Source: Chenopodium formosanum
Lineage: Eukaryota > Streptophyta > Magnoliopsida > Caryophyllales > Amaranthaceae
Reading direction: 5' to 3'
DNA: 64,000 nt
Assembly (NCBI GenBank): GCA_024500155.1
Contig: CM044857.1
Span: forward strand, 5,768,501 to 5,832,500
The notes beneath the pieces were generated by a model that had not been told where the DNA came from, did not search any database, and saw nothing but the letters and a program-made list of their open reading frames with translations. Below are positions 10,932 to 20,843 of the stretch, one piece after another. The translations under genes and the position numbers were made by a program. Every line of letters starts with the position of its first letter. Position 1 is the stretch's first letter.

Positions 10932-12446
10932 CTAATCTGTTTTCTCTTTTCTGGCCTTTTTCCAATCCTTCTCCACCTCTTCTTCATCATCCATCTCTTT
11001 CACCAATAGGGAAACCTTAGAATATCTACACACAACCTTAGTGTCAATAGTTTCTCCTATAGCCATTACACCATGTTTCTTTTCAACCCATACTTTCTTT
11101 TCTGTGGAGTCAGTTTTTCTTTTCCCCTTGCCCTTAGTTGTATTTTTCTTCTTAGGCATAATAGGGGTCTTGAATTCAATTCTTGCACCTAGAGGATCTT
11201 TAGGAGGAATTTTCTTATCTCCTAGATGATCTTTAATTAGTCTTGTACATATTTCGAACTTTATTCTTGTCCTTTTGAGATCTATCAAGTAACCATGCTT
11301 CACATCTCTAGATAAAGAAGGAGGAACCTTTTGGGTAACAAGTTCCCAGAAAGGTCTAGCACACCAATAGTCATCAAATCTTTCTACATCTTATGAAATG
11401 GGAAATTCATAAGGGCGATGAAGATCCCCGGAAGGAACGGTTTGAGCAAGGCCATATTGTCTTTTTACTCTAGAAGGGTAGTAAACGGTTAATTTGGACA
11501 AACTTGGAAGATGGCAAAAAGGTTGTTTATTGACACCAACCATCTTCTCAATTTTCCACCACGGAACAACCCATTTAATGGCAAAGTCGCGAGTTTCAAA
11601 GATTCTACTCCACTCCCGGTGGCCCATTTTTATAGAGAAACGCTTCTTCCTTCTCACAAGGCAATTTGGTGTATACTTTTCAATATTGTCAGGAGGGCTA
11701 ATTAATTCAAGCCTTTCCATTAGCCAAATCTGCAAACATTCAATGCAAAAAATTAGTATTACTATACAAAATTAAATATTTTTTATTTCTGTAATTAAAA
11801 GTATCGATTTTTTTACTTGTAAAAAAATTAGGGAACCTCCAAGAGGTGCTTTCGGATCTCTCTTTAGTTCATCTAAACTAAGCATAGTTTCTCCAACAAT
11901 TAATGGAATTGGATTTCTCCCTGGTTCAATTTGCTCCATGACAGATGCTAAAATTGCTTGACCCTTATGAATGTTTCCACTAGTAAGAAGATATTGGCTA
12001 AACATGCAAAAGAGGAAAGCCCTCCTCCTATAGACATGAAAAGACTCAGAGCGTGGTTTATCAAAATAAAAGCATGCAAATTCTTTCAAATTTACTACAT
12101 TCCAATGCACTATGTCTTTTAAGTCCCTATCTCTAAGGTTAAGGAAACGCTCAAAATCCTTATAATAATATTCGCTCACCTTAGGAATTACCGCAAGATC
12201 TAAAGAGGGGAAGCCAAGAATGGCACCAAGTTCTTCCGGTAAAGGGCACATTTCATCATAACCAAATTTAAAGCAATGGGTGTTTGAATCCTAATATTCT
12301 TAGGTGGTATAAATAAAATCTATGTCAAGGTCTACCCCCTTAATACCATATAAACCCCCCAAGTGGAAAAAGCCAAGCTCTTTCCTCTCTTTGGCAGTCA
12401 AAGACCGGCACCACTCACGAGTAAAATCACTAAAAGTCTTAGACAT
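10932..12446 (-). pseudogene. Antisense ORF A of copy 1 (PMD/DUF7745-like), one intron
   Basis: Opposite strand to gag-pol. Exon 1 is 12446-11817 and exon 2 is 11729-10932. The 87 nt intron (11730-11816) begins GTAAAA and ends TTTGCAG; splicing joins the frame from FLQ to IWLMERLELI, exactly as in copy 2, while the unspliced frame soon stops. The protein has PLPEELGAILGFP, YYYKDFERFLNLRDRD and a LFCMFSQYLLTSGN block, then a Lys-rich tail, resembling the plant mobile domain/DUF7745 proteins carried by gypsy elements. No catalytic motif is evident and function is unknown. Stops near 12290-12305 and at about 11394 disable it. A TATA-like box lies at 14193-14200; without the LTR-tRNA insertion the leader would be only about 90 nt. 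Confidence 0.8.
11730..11816 (-). other. Spliceosomal intron of ORF A, copy 1
   Basis: 87 nt, GT...AG on the minus strand, A/T-rich, polypyrimidine-like end TTTGCAG. Conserved in position and phase with 29894-29977 in copy 2. Confidence 0.8.
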
Positions 12447-12476
12447 GGCTATTTTGAGTAAAAATTAATGAGCTAA

Positions 12477-14133
12477 TGATAAGTGCATAATATACCATAT
12501 TTTTAGTCCCTAATATTAGTCTTATAGTCATTTTATTCTAGTGAATTTATGAAATTATCTATTTTTATTATTTTAGATATTATTTTAATTAGTATTTTAT
12601 TTTATTGCTATTTTCATAATAAAAGGGTACTTAAAATTATGATGTGTGTTCTTGGTAGGAGAATAAGAAAGAGTATTGAGTGGGCTAGGAAAATTCAAGA
12701 AGCCCACTTGGAGCAAAAGGTACGTGCAACTACAAAATCAAGAACTAAGAAAAAGAGAAAATAAAAAGGATAAGAAGAAAAGGGAGAAAGAGGTGCGTGA
12801 GTGTACCAGAAACTCACCACCATCATTATCAAGTTTCATCTTCAACAAATCTCCTCCGAATTTCATGCAAGATAAGAGAAGATGGATCTCTATCTGTTTT
12901 CCCTAATATATCTCTTTGATCCCGGAAAACCTAGGTTATTTTTGCTTATAAAAAAACCCCCAATTATTCCCTCAAAAACACACAACTTAACCAGAAAATA
13001 TTATCCGAGTGAGATAGTTCGATTGACTCATATTTGGGCAATTGGAGTATAGAAGATAGCCATCGGAGGAGGGCTTAGTCTCGAGTCCAAGGTAGAACGA
13101 GAACGACGACAATTCGCGGGGTCGAATTCGAGTCTTGTACGATTGTTCTTGGGAGTATAGTTCATAAGTCTTCTTACTCAATTGTTCCACTTACTATTAT
13201 TTTGGATTGTTTTTGCTAAGATTGATTAATTACTTTTATTGGATTATTGGTGTGATGATTTGATTATTAATTTTATAATCTGTTTGCATGGTTTATTTCA
13301 ATTTACGGCTATTTGAATTTGCTAGGTATTAATTATTAATTTTGCAGTTCAGCTATGATTGTTATCTTTCTATTGTTGGATTGTAAAGTATTGTTATCTA
13401 TATGGTTTAGCTTAGTTTAAATTGTATAGAAGAGTAGTCCCTAATTTTAAATCGAGTCTGCGATTATGGTTTGGTTTAAGTTAGAGAGCAATTTCAATCT
13501 AAATAATCTGACATTTATGTGATCAGATTAGTTAGGACTAATGAGGTCTCCTAGTTATTAAGGCTGCCAAGACTAATTCATGCAAGTTGCGACCATATTT
13601 GTGTTAATTAGATTGGTTTAGAGTCAATTTCGGCTTAGTTCAAAATTGGTTTAAACTAAGGGAAGATAGGGAGTCTTTGTTACTAAAGTCTCTACAGTTA
13701 GTCTAGTAATTAAATTGATTAATTATGCAAGGCCGGTTAATTATAGTCACCAATAGTTTAATTTGAGTAAAGGTTATTAATGGAGTTGGTTAAGTGTGTC
13801 GTCTATTGTAAATAGTAGATTAGTATTTTTAGTCTTGTTTAGTTTTGTTACTAGATTCATTTTAAACCCCCCATCATATGTAAATAGTGTAAATAGTTAT
13901 TGTATTTTATGAGTTATTTGAGTATAGTAGATTAACAATCTCTCCGTGGGATCGACCCTTGCTTGTCCTTTTTACTACTTGTAAATATTTTTGAAGGTCT
14001 AAGTTAGGTTATTAAATTATTAATTTAATACGGTAAAACGACACGTATCAAATTTTGGCGCCGTTGCCGGGGATCGAACCCGGGTCACCCGCGTGACAGG
14101 CGGGAATACTTACCACTATACTACAACGACAGG
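12477..14133 (+). mobile_element. LTR joined to a full primer tRNA-Asp copy, inserted in the ORF A leader
   Basis: The LTR 12477-14050 (1574 bp) starts TGATA and ends TATCA. It is followed by AATTT, then TGG plus the complete complement of tRNA-Asp, then AGG. The flanks are GCTAA (12472-12476) and GTTAA (14134-14138), a target-site duplication with one mismatch. Copy 2 (about 30607-30640) shows the uninterrupted site. No gag, pol or second LTR is present. A TATA-like TTATAAAA lies near 12945. The ATCGACCC block near the LTR end and the tRNA-Asp primer site recall Athila-type elements. Confidence 0.8.
14056..14130 (-). tRNA. tRNA-Asp(GTC) sequence with encoded CCA, retroelement primer copy
   Basis: The minus strand reads a 72 nt tRNA from 14130 to 14059 with anticodon GTC at 14097-14095, typical plant A-box and B-box (GGTTCGATCC), and no mismatch that I can see against plant tRNA-Asp. 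It is followed directly by CCA (14058-14056). Plant nuclear tRNA genes do not encode CCA, and the CCA side abuts an LTR end, exactly as a primer-binding site would. I therefore read it as a reverse-transcribed primer tRNA rather than a native gene. It keeps internal promoter boxes, so Pol III transcription is possible. Confidence 0.85.
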
Positions 14134-14192
14134 GTTAATTATATTTTTAATCTGCTCGAATTATGCTGTAATATATCGACGAATTTGGGGGC

Positions 14193-14200
14193 TTTTTATA
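14193..14200 (-). promoter_or_regulatory. TATA-like box for antisense ORF A
   Basis: TATAAAAA on the minus strand, followed by a C-run, 49 nt downstream of a CGCG cluster. In copy 2 the equivalent is a degraded TAATAAATAG. Distance to the ORF A ATG is about 90 nt once the LTR-tRNA insertion is discounted. Confidence 0.5.
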
Positions 14201-14249
14201 AGCAGAACCTGACGAAAACCGAATCCCAGGAGAATACGGAGAAATAAGA

Positions 14250-14333
14250 CCATCGCGCCGCGACAGGTCCATCGCGTCGCGACAGGTCCATCGCCCCGCG
14301 ACAGGAGTGTCGCGCCGCAATGGTTCAATTTTT
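14250..14333. repeat. CGCG minisatellite, 19 bp unit, upstream of antisense ORF A
   Basis: Three tandem units of CCATCGCGYCGCGACAGGT (14250-14268, 14269-14287, about 14288-14306), followed by a partial inverted unit. The core is quasi-palindromic. Copy 2 retains one unit near 30730-30745. Confidence 0.85.
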
Positions 14334-14771
14334 ACCGCGTCGGAATAACGCGCTAAGCTGACCGTGTGTTATCCAACTTTGACTCGGATTTGTACTTTGA
14401 CTTTACGGTTTTGATTCTTTTCAAAGCCTTATCCAAACTTATTTTTGGCAATTTTCTTTCAAACACTTATCCCCTTTTGATTATTTTAAGTTTAATTAAT
14501 TTTAAGCTTATTTTTGGTCGAACCCAATTTTATTTTTCATTTTTTTTTTGGGGGAGGAAGTCGGATACCCTCCATTAGTAATAAAAATGACGGAATTTTT
14601 GTGCAAAAATTAATCACAATTTTGCACACACTTATATGCACGTAAAATGAAAAATAAAAATATAAAAAGATAAATAACATAATAATCATATGATGTATGT
14701 ACAATATATCTAACATAAGTGTCATATAAAGCAAAGTTCTACAAAGTCAAATAAAAAAAATACAGGTACAA

Positions 14772-17700
14772 CTACGGTGCCGGAGGACGCAACTGCGGAG
14801 GAACACCAAATGTATCCAAGAACTGCAAAGTCCGCGGAGTCAATCCCTCACCATCATCGGGATCACTAGTAGTCAGAAGCGAAAGAGTAGGGCCATTCCA
14901 TCCTGGCTCACCCTGTTGAGGTCCCGGCTGCTGTGGCTGCTGCGACGACAAGCCAACTTCGTACGTCCCACCACCCACGAAAGGAGCTGATGTCGCGCCT
15001 CCCTGACCAGTCAACCTCCTCGATGCACCCTCAGAAGAAGACCCAGAACCCTCCACTACCACCGTCTAATCCGACTCCGCTCGGCCGCCCTGGTTCCTAG
15101 CCGAAGTGCGATGACGCCTCGAGCCAGACCCGGATCTCTCTCTCCAATCCTTGGGTCTCGTACGAGTATGTGATGGAGGAACAGGCTGAAATAGAAAAAT
15201 AAGCCATGTCAAATATAAGAAAAATAATTGAAGCAAAAATAAAGTAAAAATAAAAGTGAAATACCTTTGTGCCATCACTCGCACGACGACAGCTAGCTCG
15301 GTGACTCAACCTCACGAGCTGATAACGAAAGGCGTCCATGCCTCTCGCCATCCTCGTCATCACCTCGCGGGAAAATTGTCAAGTAATAAAAGTCAGAAAC
15401 AGTGAAAGAACATGCATACAAACAAAATGATGATAGACGACTCACCCAGGTTTGGTGGCGAGGTATTGACCTCTCCACAAATCCCCACTCGTCAGGGGCT
15501 AGAGAAATCATCTCCTCAACCAGGCCGAACCCTTATAAGTAATAGACACTGGTGGAGGTACAAAATCTGCAGCCGTCACCGCAGCTGATGAGTCTATTTT
15601 ATATATGTTTTTATTCCTCGTCCCATGGTCATATTTGTGCTTATTTGAGCTCTGCGGAGCTATTTTTATTACTAATATACGTTTTCTAGTGTTTTGTAGA
15701 ATTGGTATTATTTTGTAGGAATTTGCAGAATTATGACAATTCCCGAGATTATTGAACCACTACGAAGATATTGGAGTTTGAACGTATTTTATGACTGTAT
15801 ATTTTAAGCCCAAGACCGAGTTAAAGAAATTCAGTTCGGTGATTAAGGGCTCAGTTGATGAAGAGGCTCAAATTAATATTTCGGACCAAGTGATGAGCAA
15901 GCTAGCTAAGGATTGTAGGCCCAAAGCAAAAGTAGCCCAATCTCAAAGAAAATCAGAGTTGCTGGGCTGACCAACTGACCGGGCCCAATCGGGCGGTAGC
16001 AGGCCCGGTCAGGCGAGCTTGCTGGGAGCTATTCCGCTTTATCATAGTGGGCTCGTTATTTGGCCCACTTGATTTTGTTATGTCGGTGTAGTCGTTTATA
16101 AATAGGTACGTAGTAGTTTTGTAGGAGGTAGTTTTCAGCTTTGTTAATTTCTTTAGATTTCCGTAACTTAATTTGTTTCAGTTAGGAATTTCTCAGTTTT
16201 TGTTCGCTTTTCGTCAATTTCTTTTTTCATGCAAGAGTATTAGTTGACTTCTTTTAGTTGATTATATTATTGTTTTCTTTAAGTTCTTTTATCATTATTT
16301 TCTTAATCTCATACTATTGTTTCTTATATGCTTACTTTAATAGTTTTATTTAATTGCTTTATTTAATTGCTTATTGATTTTAATTATGTTTACTTTAATT
16401 AGTTTTATTTTAATTATGCACGAGTATTTTAATTCTACGGTTCTTGGGGATCCATGATTAATATGAAGGGATGATTTATTATTGTTGATTGTTAATGTTT
16501 TGGGTTAATTTCCTATTGATTGATTTAATGCTTTGCAATTGGATTAGCGCTGGTTTAATTGTATGAGTTATGCAATATTGATTCGAGATTCGAGAGATGA
16601 GAATTGATATTTAGGCTTAGTTTCAATAGGCAGGTTAATTAAATGGTTAAATCAATATTCGAGAGATGCGATTTAATACCAGTAGATTAATTTTGTGATT
16701 ATAATGCGTAGCGAAAGCCCTTTATAATCTGGTTAATTTTTGCATTGATAATTGATTGTTGTCTTTCATCTCAGAATATTATTTATTAGTGAACCTATGT
16801 CCTAGGCTTTTATTTATTGATTTCTCCTCCCTACTTTTATTCTCATTAGTTTAATATCCTTCACAACAATTTGGTTACTTAATAATTTAGATTATACTAA
16901 TTAATTAGAAATAAAAAGACTTATTTCCCTGTAGATTCGACCCTACTTCCCTATCTACATTAGTTAGAGGACTTAGGTAATACTTTTAATTAGGTGATAC
17001 GACTTTAGCCTATCAGCAGCCTGCAAAAATAAAATCTAAGTGATTAAAATTTCCTGGGGGCTACCAAAAGAACAAATCAAAAGATGCGAAATATACCTTC
17101 GCCTCCTCTAACGGGCAAGGTGGTGGAGCCAACAGCGGCACAAGCCTCTCACCATAGCTCCAGTTCGAATGGCTATGACGCTGCCACTCCGTACCAGCTG
17201 GAGACCTACCCATATGAACTCTCAAGTCCGTCTGATCCATCATATGCCGTGGAGGACGGGTAGGAACGACAAAAGACTTCGAAGAGTGCTGAATCGCAAC
17301 TCTCTCGCCTAGGTACACCACATCATCATACGTCCCCTAGAAGTAGCACCGCTGAGCTGTGTATTGAACAGCTAGTGCGGGGATGTCAAAATCAGCCCAT
17401 GGACGAAAGTTAACCTCAGGTCCCTACAAGACAAAAACTCATGAGTAGGAATCCTATTCAAAAGAGTAAACAAAAATGGCGAACAACGCATACCAAGAGA
17501 AGCGACTCTAGAACAAGGCAGCAGCAGTCTGGTCAGAATAACAGCCACCCCAGCTAGCAACAACAGGGAGCCCTCGAGGTGAAGGCCTAGCTGGCGCCAA
17601 AGATGACATATACTCGTAGAACCGCACCTGTAACAACTTGAAAATGTCGACAAAAGCTAAAGTCAAAAGAAACCTATTGCCAAGAGGAATGGAGTATACC

Positions 17701-18536
17701 TCTACGACCCTCCAGAAGCTAGAGAGTGTGACCTCCTCGTCAAAGGTACGCTGGCGAGAGGCGAGTTGCAACCCAGCAGGAAGTTAACATAGGCCAAACT
17801 GGCCCAATCAAAAGTCTCGATCGCTCGAAGGTCGCGGAGAGCAGGCAAATAGTAGAGTAGCACTCGGCTACCCTTGTCTGGAGAGAAAGACCCTGATAGT
17901 AGAATCAAAACAAAGATGCGCACCTGCTGCTCCGAGGTGGTCGCGTCATCCCGAAAAGCCTCTACTAACACAGACCACCGAATAGATCGGTTACTCATCT
18001 GTAGCAGTCAAGACTCATTGCAGGCCCGAATAACAATGGGGCCCAATAGCTCCTCTGCCTCAGGAGAGAAGAGGGTAGTATCACTACCAAAAGGAACTGC
18101 AGCTGACCGGAACTCCAATCCGGTGATCAAAGAGAAGTCAAGGGGAGTGGCAGTCATCTCACCTCAAGGAAAATGGAACGTGTTGGTGGTGTCCCAAAAG
18201 AACTTCACCAAATCGCAAACCAAGAAACGGCTCGACTTCAAAGAATAGAGAGCCCGAGTAGTCTGCAGCAATGGAGTCAGACCACAAGACTCCCACAGCG
18301 CACGCAACTCCTCGTTGTTGCGAAAGTAAAAATCGTACCGTTGTCCTATGGTGTTGTTGCCTGAACCGTGGCAACAAGCGCTTTGAAATGTAAAACTGGG
18401 GCGTGAAGTACAAGGTGTGCCCATCCCACTCAGGGAACTCCCCAAGGCTAGTAGAGGTCCCCTCGCCGATGTCGACAGGCTCGTCCTCTCGATGAGCCCC
18501 ACGAGAGCGTGAGCCAGACCCGCGTCGTCGAGACAT
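14772..18536 (-). pseudogene. Antisense ORF B of copy 1, plant mobile domain gene with introns
   Basis: Starts MSRRRGSGSRSRG at 18536 and runs against gag-pol. The middle has TNTFHFP, GEMTATPLDFSLITGLEF and FVLILLSGSFSPDKGSR, a plant mobile domain pattern (PF10536 family). The C-terminus is Gly/Ser/Pro-rich and ends at 14772. Introns, all GT-AG on the minus strand: 17638-17699, 17424-17493, 17021-17095, 15364-15445 and 15186-15264, plus a leader intron 18538-18978. Each has a counterpart in copy 2. A solo LTR (15586-17015) interrupts the exon after the third coding intron. A stop before GEMTATP, another near 15066 and frame changes near the N-terminus show decay. Known relatives are nuclear proteins of unclear biochemical role linked to transposons and silencing; its role in the element is unknown. 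Confidence 0.82.
15586..17015. mobile_element. Solo LTR (1.43 kb) in ORF B of copy 1
   Basis: Begins TGATGAGTCT and ends TAGCCTATCA, flanked by the direct repeat GCAGC at 15581-15585 and 17016-17020. Copy 2 lacks it at the same site. The end has a GTAGATTCGACCC block like that of the LTR at 12477-14050 (GGGATCGACCC), so the two may be related families. No internal coding sequence. Confidence 0.93.
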
Positions 18537-18537
18537 G

Positions 18538-18978
18538 CTAATTATGCAAGCAAACAGTAAAGAAAAGGGTCTATAGTATCTAAGGTTTGCCTAGCCGCAT
18601 GATACTATGTTCGAAATAAAACAGAGTACGCAGTACTAAAAAACAGAGCATGTTTTTTACTCGAGCAAAAATAACATTCTCAAGCAATCAAACAATTTCT
18701 TACAATAATATGACAAATATTGTGACAAATTGAGTATGAATAGCTAGCAAAAACGCGAAGAACAAGCCACATTGTTCTCACGAACTCAAAGAGCCCAACA
18801 ATGGCAAAACGTTCGTTTCTACTCCTAAGATGATATACAAGCATAAACAAGCAATTTCATGGCAAGAAATTTGACAAACAAAGCAAAATAAGCAAAAGAG
18901 GTTTCGAATTTTTCGAAAATTCGCAAATAAAAACACACAAAATTCTTCCAAACTAGGAGGAGTTGGAGAAAAACTTAC
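18538..18978 (-). other. Leader intron of antisense ORF B, copy 1
   Basis: 441 nt; donor GTAAGTTTTTC, acceptor CATAATTAG one base before the ATG. The same sites exist in copy 2 (35366-35829, 464 nt). Inferred from consensus and conservation only. Confidence 0.55.
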
Positions 18979-19148
18979 ATAGATCGGCAAACTAGAGATA
19001 GAGAGCTTCGATTTGCAACAAATTTGAGCGAATTTGGTTGACAAACGAGCAAGAACTAGTGATTTGAAGGTTTGAGCGAAAAATGAGCAAAAATAAGGCA
19101 AATGACGAAATAAGGAAGAAGAAGGGGTTTTATTCCGGAAACCCGACT

Positions 19149-19215
19149 CCATCGCGCCGCGATGGAACCATCGCGTCGAGACGGAGCTGATGCGACGCGA
19201 CAAACCTGGCAGACC
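19149..19215. repeat. CGCG motif cluster upstream of antisense ORF B, copy 1
   Basis: Contains CCATCGCGCCGCGATGG, a near-perfect palindrome, then CATCGCGTCGAGACGG and GATGCGACGCGACA. Lies 15 nt upstream (minus strand) of a TATA-like box. Copy 2 equivalent: 35999-36064. Confidence 0.75.
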
Positions 19216-19399
19216 GCGATGACACGTGGCAGCGTGCGCTGGCTCTCCTTTCCTTAGTGATGCAACTCCTAGGTCCATAAATGGTATGTGGACCTTATTC
19301 AGCAAAAAGGGTTCCTTGGTACCCCAATTAGCCCCTATAAGCAAATTGACATGATTAGTAGTCGGCTCGGTTACAAACGCAGTAAGTGATCGGCCTGAC

Positions 19400-19860
19400 A
19401 TCGATCATCTCACTTTACTTAAAGCGCCTAGGTACTGGCACATCACAAGCGCCGAGGTATTGGTTCACAAGCAAATGCAAGCGCAAATACCGGTTCATTA
19501 CAAAATGCGCCGAGGTACTAGCACGACAAGCAATCACAGCAAAATATATCAGCAAAGCACTAGCAAACTGAGGATTAACAAGTGATGGTCTTCGATTATC
19601 TTCCCTAGGAAGATTGTCACAACAAAACAGAAGATGGCTACAAGCATCAGTCTTCGACGATGTCCTAAAGTATAGAGGAGATTGTCTATAGCGGCGAGGT
19701 ACTGCCACAACCCTGAAGATGACGAGGTACAGTCACCTTCGACGATGTTCCCGAGGTATTGTGGAGGATTGTCACAAACAAATGAATATAGCGAGGTAAT
19801 GTTACATTCAGATGGCATTCGCAAGGTATCGTGGAAGTCGTCACAACAAATACAACAACA
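19400..19860 (+). repeat. Degenerate tandem repeats in the 3' untranslated region of copy 1
   Basis: Repeated GCCGAGGTACTGG/TTCACAAGC words (19420-19560), then longer degenerate units with CTTCGACGATGT, GAGGTA and ATTGTCACAA. Variable 3' repeats are known in Tat/Ogre elements and can seed satellites. The array differs in size and unit from that in copy 2 (36405-36805). Confidence 0.7.
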
Positions 19861-20060
19861 AAATTCGGTTACCCCATAGACGTGTGCTCGACGGTGCAAG
19901 ATACACGTTTCTTAACTCTTTTATTCATTTAACTAACGCTAGTTTATAGGTATCGGCGTTACAAGAATGATTTAGGATCACGGAATGTTCTGAATCATTC
20001 TCCGTCCCTATCGTTACTTTGACTTTTGTTTTCGAAACTTGCGTTTCTCCAAACTCAGTC

Positions 20061-20074
20061 AAAGTGGGGGCTTC
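20061..20074 (+). other. Polypurine tract of copy 1
   Basis: AAAGTGGGGGCTTC immediately before the LTR start TGTAGACAC; primes plus-strand synthesis. Copy 2 has AAAGTGAGGGCTTC at 37012-37025. Confidence 0.85.
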
Positions 20075-20670
20075 TGTAGACACTTGATTGTGGCTCCCCA
20101 AAAACCAAACCCAGTGATGAATATTTTTCACGTCATTTGATTATCGAACAAGGTGAAACATGAAAAGTCTTGTGGTGCGGTAGTTTTAATAAAAAAAAAT
20201 ATTTCTTTCTGTTTTCGAAAATATTTCTTTTCTTACTCTATTTATGGAAGAAGTCCATCCCAATTTATTTTTGTCCATGATGAGGTTCCAATAATAGTGT
20301 AGTTGGATTAAGCTCGAAAGAGCTTTCCAACGATATATTATAAGCTCGATTCCGATGAATAATGAGGAAGTTATAGCAAAAATACTAAATTGGGTCTGAA
20401 ATGAGTTTTATATACGGCCCAATGATCAAGTAGAGGGCCCATTAATATTCCTAAAGTCATTAGAATTTATTTCAAATTTCTAGAATAATCTAGAAGGTTA
20501 TCTTAAATTCTAGTGGAATTAGGATTAGTAATTATATCGTTTAGAAAAATAAAGAATTTTATTTGGAATAAAACAAGTTTTTTGAATGATTAAATCTGAT
20601 TTTATAAGATAAGTACGGACGTTAATTAGTCTAATTTAATTAGATTAAGGACTCTGTACGTCTTTGAGTT

Positions 20671-20774
20671 AGCGCGTGAACCATCGCGAAACGACAGAGC
20701 CATCACGTCGCGATGGAGTTGTCGCACCGTGATGGCACCATCGCTCGTCGCGATGGACCCTGTCACGCCGCGAG
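20671..20774. repeat. CGCG motif cluster in U3 of the LTR
   Basis: Four to five ATCGCG/GTCGCG...GATGG words alternating in orientation, 62 nt upstream of the TATA box. The solo LTR has a shorter version (33398-33452) 50 nt upstream of its TATA box. Confidence 0.8.
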
Positions 20775-20835
20775 GGAGTAGTTTTACTCCGAATCGAATT
20801 CGATCTTTTTCTTATCGTTTCAGGACCTTTTTCCT

Positions 20836-20843
20836 TATAAATA
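20836..20843 (+). promoter_or_regulatory. TATA box of the shared LTR
   Basis: TATAAATA followed by GGGTAG; U3/R boundary expected about 30 nt downstream. This promoter would drive genomic RNA of copy 2. The box is conserved at 33503-33510 in the solo LTR. Confidence 0.75.

Larger units (their letters stand above)
14131..14771. other. Spacer between antisense ORF A promoter and ORF B end, copy 1
   Basis: Contains the TATA-like box (14193-14200) and CGCG cluster (14250-14333) ascribed to ORF A, then an A/T-rich stretch with a T-run and purine tract (14541-14567) ending GAAGTCGGATA. No open frame of note. The copy 2 counterpart is 30607-31183. Confidence 0.6.
1..20074 (+). mobile_element. Tat-lineage Ty3/gypsy retrotransposon, copy 1 internal region (5' LTR outside window)
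   Basis: Order on + is leader, gag, protease, RT, RNase H and integrase, followed by two genes on the minus strand, a tandem-repeat 3' untranslated region and a polypurine tract at 20061-20074 that abuts an LTR starting TGTAGACAC. The assignment to the Tat lineage rests on the RNase H with a second, cellular-type organisation, an integrase without chromodomain, antisense extra ORFs, the long repetitive 3' region, and a tRNA-Arg-type primer site in the sister copy. Position 1 matches about 22401 of copy 2, so only the 5' LTR and about 420 nt of leader are missing. Several stops and frameshifts make it a dead copy. Three younger insertions split it: 1951-4646, 12477-14133 and 15586-17015. Confidence 0.9.
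18537..20074. other. Leader of antisense ORF B and 3' untranslated region of copy 1
   Basis: Serves both strands. On minus it holds the ORF B leader intron (18538-18978), a TATA-like AATAAAACC (19125-19134) and a CGCG cluster (19149-19215). On + it is the 3' untranslated region with degenerate tandem repeats (19400-19860), an imperfect hairpin GAATGATT...GAATCATTC near 19963-19999 and the polypurine tract. No sense gene is visible. Confidence 0.65.

Noticed and set aside
12549..12906. Two Lys/Arg-rich open frames on +
   Set aside because: They lie within the LTR at 12477-14050 and reflect A/G-rich sequence; no domain.
14056..14130. Native tRNA-Asp gene
   Set aside because: CCA is encoded and abuts an LTR end, so it is best read as a copied primer. 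Transcription by Pol III remains possible.
14250..14333. CRISPR-like array
   Set aside because: Direct 19 bp units with no spacers, in a plant genome; it is a minisatellite.
14772..18536. ORF B as a free-standing host PMD gene into which elements inserted
   Set aside because: The same gene sits at the same place between pol and the polypurine tract in both copies, so it belongs to the element.
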